64,000 nt of DNA from Deltaproteobacteria bacterium (GCA_016218915.1 JACRCQ010000070.1:1-64000), one strand, 5' to 3'; counted from the stretch's first letter, positions 1 through 8,190 are shown. Numbers and translations: made by a program. Notes: generated by a model not told the origin, from the letters alone.

Positions 1-1
1 A

Positions 2-583
2 CTGCGTCCTTCATCGCTTCGCCCGTTGCGACACAAGGGACCGCTGCCCGACATCCTCTGGCAGGAGAACAAGCTGCTCGTTCGTCGTTCCCACTCGCTT
101 GGAAACGAGGTCATGAACACGACCAAGCAGCGCGTGCGCTATCGGATCCACCTGCCTGCCGATGCCGTCGACCTGTTGCGCTGGCACGTCGAGACGCAAC
201 TCAGCACGCCCGAGCAGCAGGACTCCGACCTTCTGTTCCCCGCGGTCAATGGCGGCTTCAGGGCAGCGTCTGTTCTGGACAAGCCGTTCGCCGCCGTGGC
301 CGAAGCGATCGGTCTGACCCAGAGATTCACGCCGCGCGGGCTGCGGCGTACGTTCAACGATCTCGCGAGGGCGGCCGCGGTCGAGTCGATCGTGACCCGA
401 AGCGTTTCGGGCCACCTGACCCAGCAGATGCAGGAGCACTACTCGACGGTGAACGCCGACGAGCAGCGCCAGAGCATCGGCAAGGTGATCGAGTTGATGG
501 GGGCGAGGGATCGCGGAGCAAGTGGTGCTCAAGGCGGTGCTCAGCCCCCCTCGAGTGGTGCTCAAACGAAAAAGACCGGCTAG
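2..583 (+). CDS. Tyrosine recombinase/integrase, C-terminal part (5' end outside window)
   Basis: Catalytic half of a phage-type tyrosine recombinase that would integrate or excise a mobile element. The frame is open to the window edge, so the N-terminus lies to the left; the first internal start-like codon is TTG at 26. Counting from that codon, the conserved Arg region (TPRGLRRTFNDLARAA) is near residues 102-117, GH near 129-130 and the nucleophile Tyr near 139 (HYSTV). The HxxR histidine position is Thr, which I recall as normal for a common Polyangia integrase family (unverified). The stop is only about 40 bp from a tRNA-Val 3' half (622-664), the usual place for an integrase next to its attachment site. 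This is the end of a first element extending leftward. It is not closely similar to the island integrase at 5990-7714. Confidence 0.85.
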   Translation: MRPSSLRPLRHKGPLPDILWQENKLLVRRSHSLGNEVMNTTKQRVRYRIHLPADAVDLLRWHVETQLSTPEQQDSDLLFPAVNGGFRAASVLDKPFAAVAEAIGLTQRFTPRGLRRTFNDLARAAAVESIVTRSVSGHLTQQMQEHYSTVNADEQRQSIGKVIELMGARDRGASGAQGGAQPPSSGAQTKKTG

Positions 584-1379
584 CGGGGTCCGCCAACCGG
601 CCATGTTTCTTTGCTTTCTTCGTGGGCGCGGCGGGACTTGAACCCGCGACTTCCACCGTGTGAAGATTCACCTCGCAGCCGTTCTGCGATTCCAGATCGC
701 AGTCCGCATACCCGGTGTTGCACGAGGACAGCTTGCACGTCCCGGTGGTGCAGCTCGCGACCCCGTTCTGCATCGAGCAGCTGGTCCCGCACGCGCCGCA
801 GTTCTGCAGATTCGTCAGGTGCACCTCGCACCCGTTGGCGTCCTGCAGGTCGCAGTCGCCGTAGTTCGCTTTGCAGGTGAATGTGCACGCCCCGTTCGAG
901 CAGGAGCTTGTGGCATTGGCGGCCGAGCACTTCACCCCGCAGTCACCGCAGTTGTCGACGTCCGTGTTGATGTTCACGCACGCATCGGTGCAGAACTTGT
1001 TGCCCGCCGCGCACCCATCCGGTCCGGTCTCGCCGTCCGTCGCGGTCTCCGGTGGGTTGCCATCGCTCGAGTCGACGCTGACATCGGGCGGCGTGTCGTC
1101 AGCGGCGTCCTTGGTGCTACCGCCCGATCCAGCGGTGCCTCCCGTGCCAGACGTTCCTGCGGAGCCGCCCTGGGACGTACTCCCGGCGCTGCCTCCTGTG
1201 CCGGCAACGCCACCGGAGCCAGCACTCCCGCCCGTCACATCGGTGCCCGCCGCATCCAGCGGCTGGTCAACCGCCGTAAAGTCGGAGCCGCCGCATCCTA
1301 CCCACCCGGCCAACCCCACTGCTCCGACGAACAAGCCGAGCACGATCCACGACGACCCCAAGGAAGTGGTGCGAAGCAT
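354..1379 (-). CDS. Truncated Gly/Cys-rich lipoprotein, 3' end replaced by integrated element
   Basis: A secreted lipoprotein with a signal peptide and lipobox (GWVGC, Cys near residue 29), a long Gly/Ser/Thr/Ala linker, an acidic Asp-rich stretch and Cys-rich repeats of the CEVxL...NCGxCG type common in Myxococcota surface proteins. The start ATG at 1379 has a good GAGAGG ribosome-binding site. Native homology stops at the last repeat (NGCEVNL); the frame then reads the tRNA-Val half (HTVEVAGSSPAAP, the usual translation of a tRNA 3' end) and about 90 codons antisense to the integrase. The open frame to 354 is thus a chimera; true coding is roughly 665-1379. Its missing 3' part should sit at the far end of element 1, left of the window. 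Function unknown; likely outer-membrane or surface. Confidence 0.7.
   Translation of the reverse strand: MLRTTSLGSSWIVLGLFVGAVGLAGWVGCGGSDFTAVDQPLDAAGTDVTGGSAGSGGVAGTGGSAGSTSQGGSAGTSGTGGTAGSGGSTKDAADDTPPDVSVDSSDGNPPETATDGETGPDGCAAGNKFCTDACVNINTDVDNCGDCGVKCSAANATSSCSNGACTFTCKANYGDCDLQDANGCEVHLTNLQNCGACGTSCSMQNGVASCTTGTCKLSSCNTGYADCDLESQNGCEVNLHTVEVAGSSPAAPTKKAKKHGRLADPASRSFSFEHHSRGAEHRLEHHLLRDPSPPSTRSPCRCSGAARRRSPSSSAPASAGSGGPKRFGSRSTRPRPPSRDR
622..664 (-). other. tRNA-Val(CAC) 3'-half fragment, attachment site of element 1
   Basis: Read on the minus strand this is the 3' half of a tRNA from the anticodon loop (TTCACAC) through anticodon-stem strand GGTGG, a perfect T-arm (GCGGG-TTCAAGT-CCCGC) and acceptor strand CGCGCCC plus discriminator A. 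The matching 5' half is absent: upstream of the loop the sequence is lipoprotein coding DNA. It is therefore not a functional tRNA but an att core carried by the element whose integrase ends at 583. The junction with the host gene falls in or next to the anticodon loop, the normal crossover region for tRNA-targeting integrases. Confidence 0.75.
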
Positions 1380-1442
1380 GAGTCACCTCTCTGTTCGAAG
1401 GTAACGGGGATGCAAACATCCCGTCAAGCGGGCCAAGGGTGA

Positions 1443-2948
1443 TCAATCCCGCGAATCGGTGGGATCGGGCCCTTCTCGGGCCTGACCCGTAGACTCGCTC
1501 TTCGCGCTCCGTCCGCCCTTGCTCGCTCTCCAGACAAAGTACACAGGAACACCGAGCGCCACGATCAGCACGCCCGGCCAGGTGTACAGAGGCTTGTACA
1601 CGAGAAGGACGAGCATCATGACCACGGCGGCGGCAAGGTAGAGGATCGGAACAACCGGGTATCCCCACGCTTTGTACGGTCGTTCCATGTCCGGCGCGCG
1701 ACGACGCAGAACGAAGATTCCCACCACGGTCAGGACGTAGAACAGCATCGCAGCGAAGATGACGTAGTCGAGCAGATCGCCGTACGTGCCCGACAGCGCC
1801 AGGATCGCGGACCACACCCCCTGCAGGACCAGCCCTTTGACTGGCACCCCGCTCTTCTTGCCCAGATGCCCTGCCGCGCTGAAGAACAACCCGTCCTTCG
1901 CCATCGCCCAGTACAGGCGCGGCCCGGACAGGATCATCCCGTTCAGGCACCCGAACGTGGATACCATCACCACCACCGAGATCGCGATCGCTCCCCAAGG
2001 TACGAGCGTACCCACAGCCGCCGCCGCGACCCTCTGCTCCGGCGCACTGGCAATCGCCTGGAATGGAAGCAGATTCGCGTAGCCGACATTGACCAGGAAG
2101 TAGAGGAACACCACGCCCCCGGCGCCGAAGATCAGCGACAAGGGGATGTTGCGACGCGGGTTGCGCACTTCGCCCGCAACGAACGTCACGTTGTTCCACG
2201 CGTCCGAAGCAAACATCGACCCCACCATCGTCGTCCAGAACGCCGCGAACATCGGCAGCGTTCCGAACGCCTCGCCCACGCGCCTCGTGAAGAAACCGGG
2301 CTCGTGGAATGCCGACGCTGCCTGGCCGCACGTGAGACCCACGACGATCAGCGCGGCGAGCGAGATCACCTTGGCTGTGGTGAAGACGTTCTGCACCCAC
2401 TTGCCTGCGTTCAGGTTGATGCAGTTGTTCGCAGTCAGAAGCGCGATGACCAGGATCCCGACCGCCTGCGCTGTGTTGAGCCCGATCGGGATCGTCTTGG
2501 AGCCGGCGGTGATGTCGCCGAGCTTGAACAACCATGTCGAGGTCGAGATGCCGGGCACGAGCACGCCCAGGTACTTGGCGAACACCACGCCCACTGCCGC
2601 GATCGACCCCGACTGGATCACCATGAACAAGGTCCAGCCGTACAGGAAGCCCCATAGGGGCGAGTAGGCTTCCCGCAGGTACACATACTGTCCGCCTGCT
2701 TGCGGATACATGGCTGCAAGCTCGCCGTACGACAGCGACACCATCACGGTCATCACGCCGGTCACTGCCCAGACCATGAGCATCCAGCCTGGCGATCCCA
2801 CGCCCTGGGCAATGTCCTGGGCCACCACGAAGATGCCTGAGCCGATCATGGCTCCAGCCACGATGTTGGTGGCATCCATGAGACCCAAGCCGCGGACGAA
2901 CGACCCCTCAGCTGTCTGGCCCCCGGCCCGCTTGGTGGCTTCGCTCAT
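1443..2948 (-). CDS. APC-family amino acid permease
   Basis: 501-residue membrane transporter of the amino acid-polyamine-organocation superfamily, expected to carry amino acids across the inner membrane in exchange or with protons. It begins with the family-typical N-terminal helix (GLGLMDATNIVAGAMIGSGI, residues about 17-36) carrying the GSGI substrate-binding loop of TM1, followed by about twelve hydrophobic segments, and has a charged C-terminal tail. The ATG at 2948 is preferred because it immediately precedes the conserved TM1 region; the open frame runs on upstream, antisense to the next gene, and is not coding there. The ribosome-binding site (GGAG touching the ATG) is poor, so the start is less certain than the family. 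Stands alone between the broken lipoprotein and a divergent AgmX-like gene. Confidence 0.9.
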   Translation of the reverse strand: MSEATKRAGGQTAEGSFVRGLGLMDATNIVAGAMIGSGIFVVAQDIAQGVGSPGWMLMVWAVTGVMTVMVSLSYGELAAMYPQAGGQYVYLREAYSPLWGFLYGWTLFMVIQSGSIAAVGVVFAKYLGVLVPGISTSTWLFKLGDITAGSKTIPIGLNTAQAVGILVIALLTANNCINLNAGKWVQNVFTTAKVISLAALIVVGLTCGQAASAFHEPGFFTRRVGEAFGTLPMFAAFWTTMVGSMFASDAWNNVTFVAGEVRNPRRNIPLSLIFGAGGVVFLYFLVNVGYANLLPFQAIASAPEQRVAAAAVGTLVPWGAIAISVVVMVSTFGCLNGMILSGPRLYWAMAKDGLFFSAAGHLGKKSGVPVKGLVLQGVWSAILALSGTYGDLLDYVIFAAMLFYVLTVVGIFVLRRRAPDMERPYKAWGYPVVPILYLAAAVVMMLVLLVYKPLYTWPGVLIVALGVPVYFVWRASKGGRSAKSESTGQAREGPDPTDSRD

Positions 2949-3020
2949 CTCCGCGCAAGCTACCGCCGCCCGGCACTGCGCCACAAGGGAATCCAGGGTG
3001 CCGGGGCGCCCGTAACCCCA

Positions 3021-3065
3021 GCGTAACGCCCGCGAGCGTAACGCCCGGAGCAGCGTTACGCCGGG
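3021..3065. repeat. Repeat cluster in 309-bp divergent intergenic region
   Basis: The space between the permease and the AgmX-like gene (2949-3257) has no convincing gene. It holds two direct copies of GCGTAACGCCCG (3021-3032 and 3036-3047) and an inverted copy (GCGTTACGCCGGG, 3053-3065). Copy two and the inverted copy can pair as GTAACGC/GCGTTAC. This could be a regulator binding site or a transcript hairpin; there is no T-tract, so I do not call it a terminator. Confidence 0.4.
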
Positions 3066-3257
3066 CCCCTGAGAATCTCGCCAAAAAAGTGGGAACAAGA
3101 CCCAAGGAACGCTGTCTGTATGGGCGAGCACGACGACATCCCGACGACGCACAGACCAAGCGCGAGGGTCGGGAAAGCGACGCGCAAACCAGAACGGGCG
3201 CCACAAAGCGCGCCCACCAACCCCGCGATGTGCGGGTGACCCTGAGGAAGGTGCAAG

Positions 3258-4859
3258 ATGACTACGCAGCTCGACCACGCCAATCCGTTCTCCAGCACGA
3301 CGTTCGACGCCTTCGGCTCGGATCCCTTCGCGCCGGCGAGTGACGTGGACAACGCGCGCTACGTCATGACCCGCAACGGCCCGGACGTGAACGCAGAAGA
3401 GTACGAGCGAGCCGATGCCACCAGCATCGAAGTGATGATCCTCTGGGGCGAAACCGTGCTTGCCCTCGAGCACCTCACTCCGTCGCGCAGCTACTACGTC
3501 GGCTCCACCGAGACCAAGGGCGCCCTGTGCGACTACCCGGTTCCTGAAGAGACGCTCGGCATGCAGCGCGCTCCGATCGTGCTCGCGGGCGCTGACGGCT
3601 CGGCGCGCGCGGTGCTCCTGCCAGGTGCCAAGGGCTCGGTCTTCGTCCCCGGCAAGGGCAAGATGACTGTTGCCAATGCGATCGCTGCTGGCCTCACCCA
3701 GCCGTGCGTCGAAGTCCCCGGCGCCCGCGAGCTCCCGCTCACCCCCGGCTGCACTTCCCGCATCGAAGTCGGCCAGCTCGCGTTCCAGGTGGGCGCGGTC
3801 AAGGCCGGACGCAAGCAGACCGCTGGCCTGCTGGCGGACCGCGATTGGTCCAGCTCGCTGTACACGGGCCTTTCGATGGCCGTGCATGCCTGCCTGCTCG
3901 CTGCGGTCGCGATGTTCATGCCCCCGCTCGGTATCACCGACAGCGAGGCTGCTACCAAGGATCAGCTCTTCCTGATGAAGCAGTACCTCTCGGCTTCGGC
4001 CGAGCGCGAAGCGCAGGCGCGCGAGACCAACGAGACCACCACGGACACCAAGGCCGACGATCGCGAAGGCGGCACCGGAACGCGCGCCAACGGCGAAGAA
4101 GGCAAGATGGGCAACCCGAACTCCAGGGCCACCAACCACACCTACGGCGTGCAGGGGCGCAAGGACAATCCGGACCCGCACCTGGCTCGCGAGGCGTTCC
4201 TTCGTGAAGCACAGAACTTCGGCATGATCGGCCTGATCAACACCGCCACAGGCGGCGACCCCAATGCGCCTACGGCCCCGTGGGGCAGGGACAATTCCGA
4301 AGGCACCGACTCGATCAGCGCCCGCGGCAACATGTGGGGCGAGGACATCGGCGAAGCGTCTGGCGGCAACGGCCTCGGCCTGAGCGGAATCGGCGAGGGC
4401 GGCGGTGGACGCGGCGAAGGCATCGGGCTGGGCAACATCGGCAACCTGGGACGCGGCGCAGGGCTCGGCGACGGCCAGGGGATCGGCAACGGACATGGAC
4501 GGCTCTCGCGCGGACACACGGCCAAGGCTCCTCCCGGCGTTCGCTTCGGCGTGACCGAGTCGAGCGGACGGCTTCCTCCTGAAGTCATCCAGCGAGTCGT
4601 GCGCCAGAACTACGGGCGCTTCCGGGTCTGCTACGAGAACGGCCTGCGCACCAACCCGAACCTGCAGGGACGCGTCTCGACCCGGTTCATCATCTCGCGC
4701 GAAGGCGCGGTCACCAGCGCCAGCAACGGCGGCTCGGACATCCCGGATCCCGGTGTGGTCTCCTGCGTGATCCGCTCCTTCTACGGCATGAGCTTCCCAG
4801 AGCCCAAGGATGGCATCGTCACCGTGACCTACCCGATCATGTTCACCCCGGGTGGCTGA
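3258..4859 (+). CDS. AgmX/PglI-type C-terminal domain protein (TonB-like envelope protein)
   Basis: 533 residues. The order is a soluble N-terminal region (about 1-190, with a possible FHA-like beta fold around 56-85), one transmembrane segment (about 196-218, SLYTGLSMAVHACLLAAVAM), a charged Thr/Glu/Asn-rich linker, a long Gly-rich segment (about 350-415) and a C-terminal domain (about 425-533) with RLPPEVIQRVVRQNYGRFRVCYE, LQGRVSTRF and the Cys pair VCYE/SCVI. This C-terminal layout matches the AgmX/PglI domain of Myxococcota adventurous-gliding and related proteins, which resembles TonB/Ton-motor C-termini. Likely anchored in the inner membrane and spanning the periplasm. ATG at 3258 has an upstream GAGGAAGG. 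The 3' end overlaps the convergent hydrolase gene by 17 bp. Confidence 0.8.
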   Translation: MTTQLDHANPFSSTTFDAFGSDPFAPASDVDNARYVMTRNGPDVNAEEYERADATSIEVMILWGETVLALEHLTPSRSYYVGSTETKGALCDYPVPEETLGMQRAPIVLAGADGSARAVLLPGAKGSVFVPGKGKMTVANAIAAGLTQPCVEVPGARELPLTPGCTSRIEVGQLAFQVGAVKAGRKQTAGLLADRDWSSSLYTGLSMAVHACLLAAVAMFMPPLGITDSEAATKDQLFLMKQYLSASAEREAQARETNETTTDTKADDREGGTGTRANGEEGKMGNPNSRATNHTYGVQGRKDNPDPHLAREAFLREAQNFGMIGLINTATGGDPNAPTAPWGRDNSEGTDSISARGNMWGEDIGEASGGNGLGLSGIGEGGGGRGEGIGLGNIGNLGRGAGLGDGQGIGNGHGRLSRGHTAKAPPGVRFGVTESSGRLPPEVIQRVVRQNYGRFRVCYENGLRTNPNLQGRVSTRFIISREGAVTSASNGGSDIPDPGVVSCVIRSFYGMSFPEPKDGIVTVTYPIMFTPGG

Positions 4860-5655
4860 GCACCGAGCCCGCTGACGCGCCAGGCGTCAACCCGACCCGC
4901 AGCCCATCACACCCCACCACCATCTTCCCTCGATATCCTTCAAAAGCTCTGTCGATCACGCCCGGCTCGAGCACCTCCGGATACAAGTGCGTGAGCACGA
5001 GCAGCCCGGGCCGGGCATCGTCCGCAACGGCGCGGACACCTTCGGGGGTCATGTGCAGATCGAGCTTCTTCGATTCTGGGAGCGAGCATTCGCACACGAA
5101 GCATTGGGCGTCCTTCGCGAGCACGCCAAGGCCGTCGCAAGGCCCGGAGTCGCCGCTGTACGCAACAGACCATCGCTGCCCATGGATTTCCCCTTCCGCA
5201 CGGTAGCCGACCGCGCGATGTCCGCCGTGCTCCACGCTGCGGGCCGTGAGCGCGAACCATTCCGCGTCGATGGTGACCCCTGGCTCAGCCTCGATCCACA
5301 CGAGGTCAGCGTTGTTGTCCACGAGCTTGGAGGACACTTCCCTGGCAGCACGGCGAACCATGTCCGGAAAGCCTGCTGGGCCGATGATCGTCTGGGCCGC
5401 GCGTCGCTGGGACGCGGGTGTGTAGGCGCGCAGAAAAAGGAGGCTGAGAAGGTCAGCCCAATGATCGAGGTGCGAGTGGGAGTAGATCAGGTGCGTGAGC
5501 TGCTGCGGCGAGACATGGGCGCGGGCAAGCCTTTCCTTGGCGCCGGAGCCGGAATCGAAAAGGGCGGCCACCCCATCGCCCACGAGCAGATGGGCAGCAG
5601 CGCCGCGATCAGCTTGCGGCAGGAAGGTCCCGGAACCGAGTACGATCCATTCCAT
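4843..5655 (-). CDS. Metallo-beta-lactamase-fold hydrolase, RNase Z-like
   Basis: 270-residue MBL-fold enzyme. The signature HSHLDHWADLL (about residues 60-70) supplies the two-metal site, with a later Asp in AYSGDSG (about 170) and His in LTHLYPE (about 230). The opening MEWIVLGSGTFLP is the typical first strand of RNase Z/ElaC-like and related phosphodiesterases. It lacks the long insert of true tRNase Z, so the substrate is uncertain: RNA, a cyclic nucleotide or a metabolite. The ATG at 5655 overlaps the start codon of the divergent ATP-grasp gene, so the two genes share essentially no promoter space, which is odd (see findings). Confidence 0.85.
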   Translation of the reverse strand: MEWIVLGSGTFLPQADRGAAAHLLVGDGVAALFDSGSGAKERLARAHVSPQQLTHLIYSHSHLDHWADLLSLLFLRAYTPASQRRAAQTIIGPAGFPDMVRRAAREVSSKLVDNNADLVWIEAEPGVTIDAEWFALTARSVEHGGHRAVGYRAEGEIHGQRWSVAYSGDSGPCDGLGVLAKDAQCFVCECSLPESKKLDLHMTPEGVRAVADDARPGLLVLTHLYPEVLEPGVIDRAFEGYRGKMVVGCDGLRVGLTPGASAGSVLSHPG

Positions 5656-6259
5656 GGGGGGTATCGTAGCTGATTGGTGGGTGCGCGCGACAGGTGCGCT
5701 ACCCGACCAGTGGCGTCGGCGCAATGTTCGCGCAACCACGCTCGGAGAGGCGCGTGACGTGCCCGCCCCTGCCTTCATCAAGCCCGCCGATGACAAGTGC
5801 TTTCCAGCTCGCGTGTACCCATCAGGTGCCCACGTTGACGCACACCCTTCGATCCCGGGCGCAACACACGTCCTGATTTCCGAGCCCGTCCAGTGGGAGC
5901 TTGAAGCGCGTTGCTTCGTGCTGGATCGCAAGGTGATGACCTTGTCTCCGTACGCACGCTTCGGACAGCTTGCGATGGCCAGCGACGGTTCATGGCCGAT
6001 CTCGGAGGTCGAAGCGGCGGCAGCGGACGAGTTCGTTTCCGGACTTCTGTCCGACGTCCGGGTTGCAGTGCCGCCCGGTGTGGTGATCGACATCGGGTTG
6101 ATCGTCGGCAGGGGATGGGCCGTGGTCGAGGCGAACCCTGCGTTTGGCGCAGGCATCTACGGGTGCGACGCAACCGAAGTCTTGCCGGTGATTGCACGCG
6201 CGTGCGTCCCGCGCGAGGCACTCCAGCCCCACGACGAGCGGTGGGTCCTGGACAGATAG
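5654..6259 (+). CDS. ATP-grasp protein (R2K/DUF4343-like), possibly N-terminally short
   Basis: 201 residues resembling the R2K-type ATP-grasp family: TLGEARD, then the nucleotide-binding strand FIKPADDKCFPARVY (about 45-60), SEPVQWELEARCFVLD, and a C-terminal metal-binding motif VVEANPAFGAGIYGCD (about 158-174). These enzymes make acid-amine bonds with ATP; I cannot name the substrate. Homologues as I remember them have some 30-60 more residues at the N-terminus. Here the frame upstream of 5654 is antisense to the hydrolase gene and not convincing, so the gene may be 5'-truncated or start unusually. It ends about 60 bp before the left attachment site of the island. Confidence 0.7.
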   Translation: MGGIVADWWVRATGALPDQWRRRNVRATTLGEARDVPAPAFIKPADDKCFPARVYPSGAHVDAHPSIPGATHVLISEPVQWELEARCFVLDRKVMTLSPYARFGQLAMASDGSWPISEVEAAAADEFVSGLLSDVRVAVPPGVVIDIGLIVGRGWAVVEANPAFGAGIYGCDATEVLPVIARACVPREALQPHDERWVLDR

Positions 6260-7714
6260 ACCTACGGGACGCTTTAAACGCCGAAACCCCGCCGTTTCGG
6301 GCGGGGTTCCGGAGAGTTGTGCGAAGGAGGGGACTTGAACCCCTACGGTTTTACCCGCTAGCACCTCAAGCGGGTCTTCACGAAGCGACTGGGCCCATTC
6401 TTCGGCATTTTCGATGATCACCCCCCCTTGATGACCTTCGAACGGCTCTCGTAAGTGCGCGATTGGGCTGGCGGTGGGCTGCGGAACGTCGAGCTTTCTT
6501 TCGAACTCGGGGATGGCGTTCGTCAGGTCCGGGAACGGGTCGTACCCGAGGTCAGCGAGTGTTTGCGCAGCACGCGTGTACCTGTCGATCATCTCCTTCG
6601 TCAGGTGGCCGGTGCGCTCTGAAATCCATGCATCGCTCTTCGCTGCACGACGCGCCCACGTCACGAACGTCGCTCGCAGGTCGTGAAACCGTAGCGCCGC
6701 CACGTCTGGCGCGTCGGAGAAGAGGACGGCGCGGGTCACTCCAGCCTCGCGAAGATCGTCCCGCAGGTACTGCGCCTGCTCGTGCCGGGCATCGGGGCCA
6801 AGGTCGCGAACGACCGGCTTGCCGGGAGCTGGTTTGCCGCAGTGCTCGTGCCACGCCTGGAGCACTCCATATAAGGATGGGTCCATGGCGAAGATGTTGC
6901 CCGGCGAACCTTTGCATCTGCTGCGGGTGATCGTCCGGTGGTCGAAGTCGACGTCGCGCCACTCGAGTCGGTGCAGCGTGCTCTTGCGGAGCCCGGCGTA
7001 GGCGGCGAGCGCGTAGAGCACGCGTCGACCGAGAGGCACACGCTTGCATGCGAGCAGGGCAAGCATCTCGTCCGGGTACAAGAAGAGGTACTGCTTCGCC
7101 GAGTCGGCTGATGGACGAAGGTACCTGGTGACGGGGTTGTCGCCCTCCTTGCGCATCCGACAGGGGAAGATGGCGAGATCGAACAAGCGATGCAGCCTGC
7201 TGTAGGTGTGCAAGCGCGTCTGCCCGGAGCCCTTGTGGCGCGACATCACCTGCAGGCAGTCCTCCTCGGTCACAGCGGCGACGGGGAGATCACCGAACGC
7301 AGGGTTGCGAGAGCCGCGCGTCTTGATCTTGAACGCGTGCTTCTCGAGTGTGCACGCGATGATCTTCGCGCTCGTCAGTTCCCTGAGCCCGTTGACCTTG
7401 CCGAAGCGCTCGAGCAGCGCGCCCGATGTCCACGCAGTCGCGAGGTCGCGCACGCGCGAGAGCGATCCCCCAAGGGAGCGATCCACGAGGTCGCCCTTCG
7501 CGTCGAAGACCAGCTCCCCACGGCGAAGCTTGCCCAACGTTTCCGCACGCTTCCTTGCAAGCGCGGCCTCGGTCAGGTTCGCGCCGAGGAAAATGCGCGG
7601 ACGTTGGCCCTCATGTCGCACGCGAAGGTAGGCCTTGCCGTCGCGATGCTCGACGTAGCCGGCGACGTCCTTGTCCGTCGTTTCGCGCCCGGCTCGCGGC
7701 AAGCGGTCGCGCAT
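5990..7714 (-). CDS. Tyrosine integrase of the island, reading through attL
   Basis: Phage-type tyrosine recombinase. Catalytic residues visible: Arg243 (AYAGLRKSTLHRLEWRDV), His344-x-x-Arg347 (RFHDLRATF), His370 (RTGH) and nucleophile Tyr379 (IDRYTRAA). An N-terminal arm-binding/SAM-like region covers about 15-200. The ATG at 7714 (GTG at 7717 possible) overlaps the stop of the upstream regulator, suggesting translational coupling. The element-encoded part is 466 residues; its last 19 lie inside the 55-bp att repeat. In the integrated state the frame continues into host DNA for 108 more codons, antisense to the ATP-grasp gene, and stops at 5990. In the excised circle it would instead join the 76-codon tail at 22613-22383. 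Confidence 0.93.
   Translation of the reverse strand: MRDRLPRAGRETTDKDVAGYVEHRDGKAYLRVRHEGQRPRIFLGANLTEAALARKRAETLGKLRRGELVFDAKGDLVDRSLGGSLSRVRDLATAWTSGALLERFGKVNGLRELTSAKIIACTLEKHAFKIKTRGSRNPAFGDLPVAAVTEEDCLQVMSRHKGSGQTRLHTYSRLHRLFDLAIFPCRMRKEGDNPVTRYLRPSADSAKQYLFLYPDEMLALLACKRVPLGRRVLYALAAYAGLRKSTLHRLEWRDVDFDHRTITRSRCKGSPGNIFAMDPSLYGVLQAWHEHCGKPAPGKPVVRDLGPDARHEQAQYLRDDLREAGVTRAVLFSDAPDVAALRFHDLRATFVTWARRAAKSDAWISERTGHLTKEMIDRYTRAAQTLADLGYDPFPDLTNAIPEFERKLDVPQPTASPIAHLREPFEGHQGGVIIENAEEWAQSLREDPLEVLAGKTVGVQVPSFAQLSGTPPETAGFRRLKRPVGLSVQDPPLVVGLECLARDARACNHRQDFGCVAPVDACAKRRVRLDHGPSPADDQPDVDHHTGRHCNPDVGQKSGNELVRCRRFDLRDRP
6281..6312. terminator. Stem-loop, probable original tRNA-Leu terminator
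   Basis: A 13-bp stem (CCGAAACCCCGCC with GGCGGGGTTCCGG, one mismatch) and six-base loop. On the minus strand it is followed by a short GTTT run. Before island insertion it would have lain directly downstream of the tRNA-Leu(GAG) gene now at 22617-22698; it can also end the ATP-grasp gene on the plus strand. Confidence 0.6.
6317..6371 (-). repeat. attL: 55-bp duplicated 3' half of tRNA-Leu(GAG)
   Basis: Identical over 55 bp to 22614-22668. It carries the T-arm, variable arm and anticodon-stem 3' strand of tRNA-Leu but is followed by unrelated integrase coding sequence where the tRNA 5' half should be. Identity ends at the anticodon stem (CTCAAGC then GGG on the left, TAG on the right). It also encodes residues about 448-466 of the integrase. 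Confidence 0.95.
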
Positions 7715-8127
7715 CACCTGACGGACCTCCCCTTGTCGGTCAGCTCGTAACCCTTGCTCGCTGTTTTCCGCACGTATCCGTGGCGTCGAAGCGCGTTGAG
7801 CCGACGCGTCATGCCCCGCAGCGGGGCGTTGTATCCACGCGTGTTCATCTCAGCCGCGATTTGCTCAAAGGTCAGCGAGCCGTTTCCGATCTCCCGGATC
7901 AGATCGGAGCACCATCGCAACTCGTTCTCGTCGGAGAGTGTGAACGGGTCCGGGTCGGTGTTGGTCTTGTGGGCGGTGAGCGGTCGGAGCTGCAGCCGGT
8001 CGTACTCCGCCTTGATGATCATCCGAACTGCCGTTGCCGCCGGGGCTGAGAAGTGCGCGGCCAGCGCATCAAGCCGAACGCGGTCTTCCTCGGCGAGCCG
8101 AAGATTGAACGTCTTGTCCTTCGCCAT
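7714..8127 (-). CDS. Ribbon-helix-helix / winged-helix DNA-binding regulator
   Basis: 137-residue protein directly upstream of the integrase. The N-terminus (KTFNLRLAEEDRVRLDALAAHF, about 4-25) looks like a ribbon-helix-helix segment; the C-terminal half (about 65-137: LTFEQIAAEMNTRGY, MTRRLNALRRHGYV, GYELTDKGR) looks like a winged helix. A role as repressor or excisionase-like directionality factor for the integration module is likely but inferred. The stop codon TGA overlaps the integrase start. The inner ATG at 8127 is chosen because the Lys-rich RHH strand begins there; an upstream ATG at 8145 is possible. A good sigma-70-like promoter lies about 65 bp upstream. Confidence 0.75.
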   Translation of the reverse strand: MAKDKTFNLRLAEEDRVRLDALAAHFSAPAATAVRMIIKAEYDRLQLRPLTAHKTNTDPDPFTLSDENELRWCSDLIREIGNGSLTFEQIAAEMNTRGYNAPLRGMTRRLNALRRHGYVRKTASKGYELTDKGRSVR

Positions 8128-8190
8128 CCGGTCGATTCGTAGCATGGGGAGTCCTCGTTTGTGTATGCATCACAATACGTATGTCTTTTG

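Noticed and set aside
1120..1240. Repeat array in the lipoprotein gene
   Set aside because: Low-complexity Gly/Ser codons of the linker, not a separate DNA element.
1443..4517. A 1,024-codon minus frame covering both the permease and the AgmX-like gene
   Set aside because: Only 1443-2948 looks like protein; the upstream part is antisense to the AgmX-like gene.
6317..6400. Second tRNA-Leu gene at the left island end
   Set aside because: Only the 3' half is present; the 5' half is integrase coding sequence, so it is an att duplicate, not a tRNA gene.
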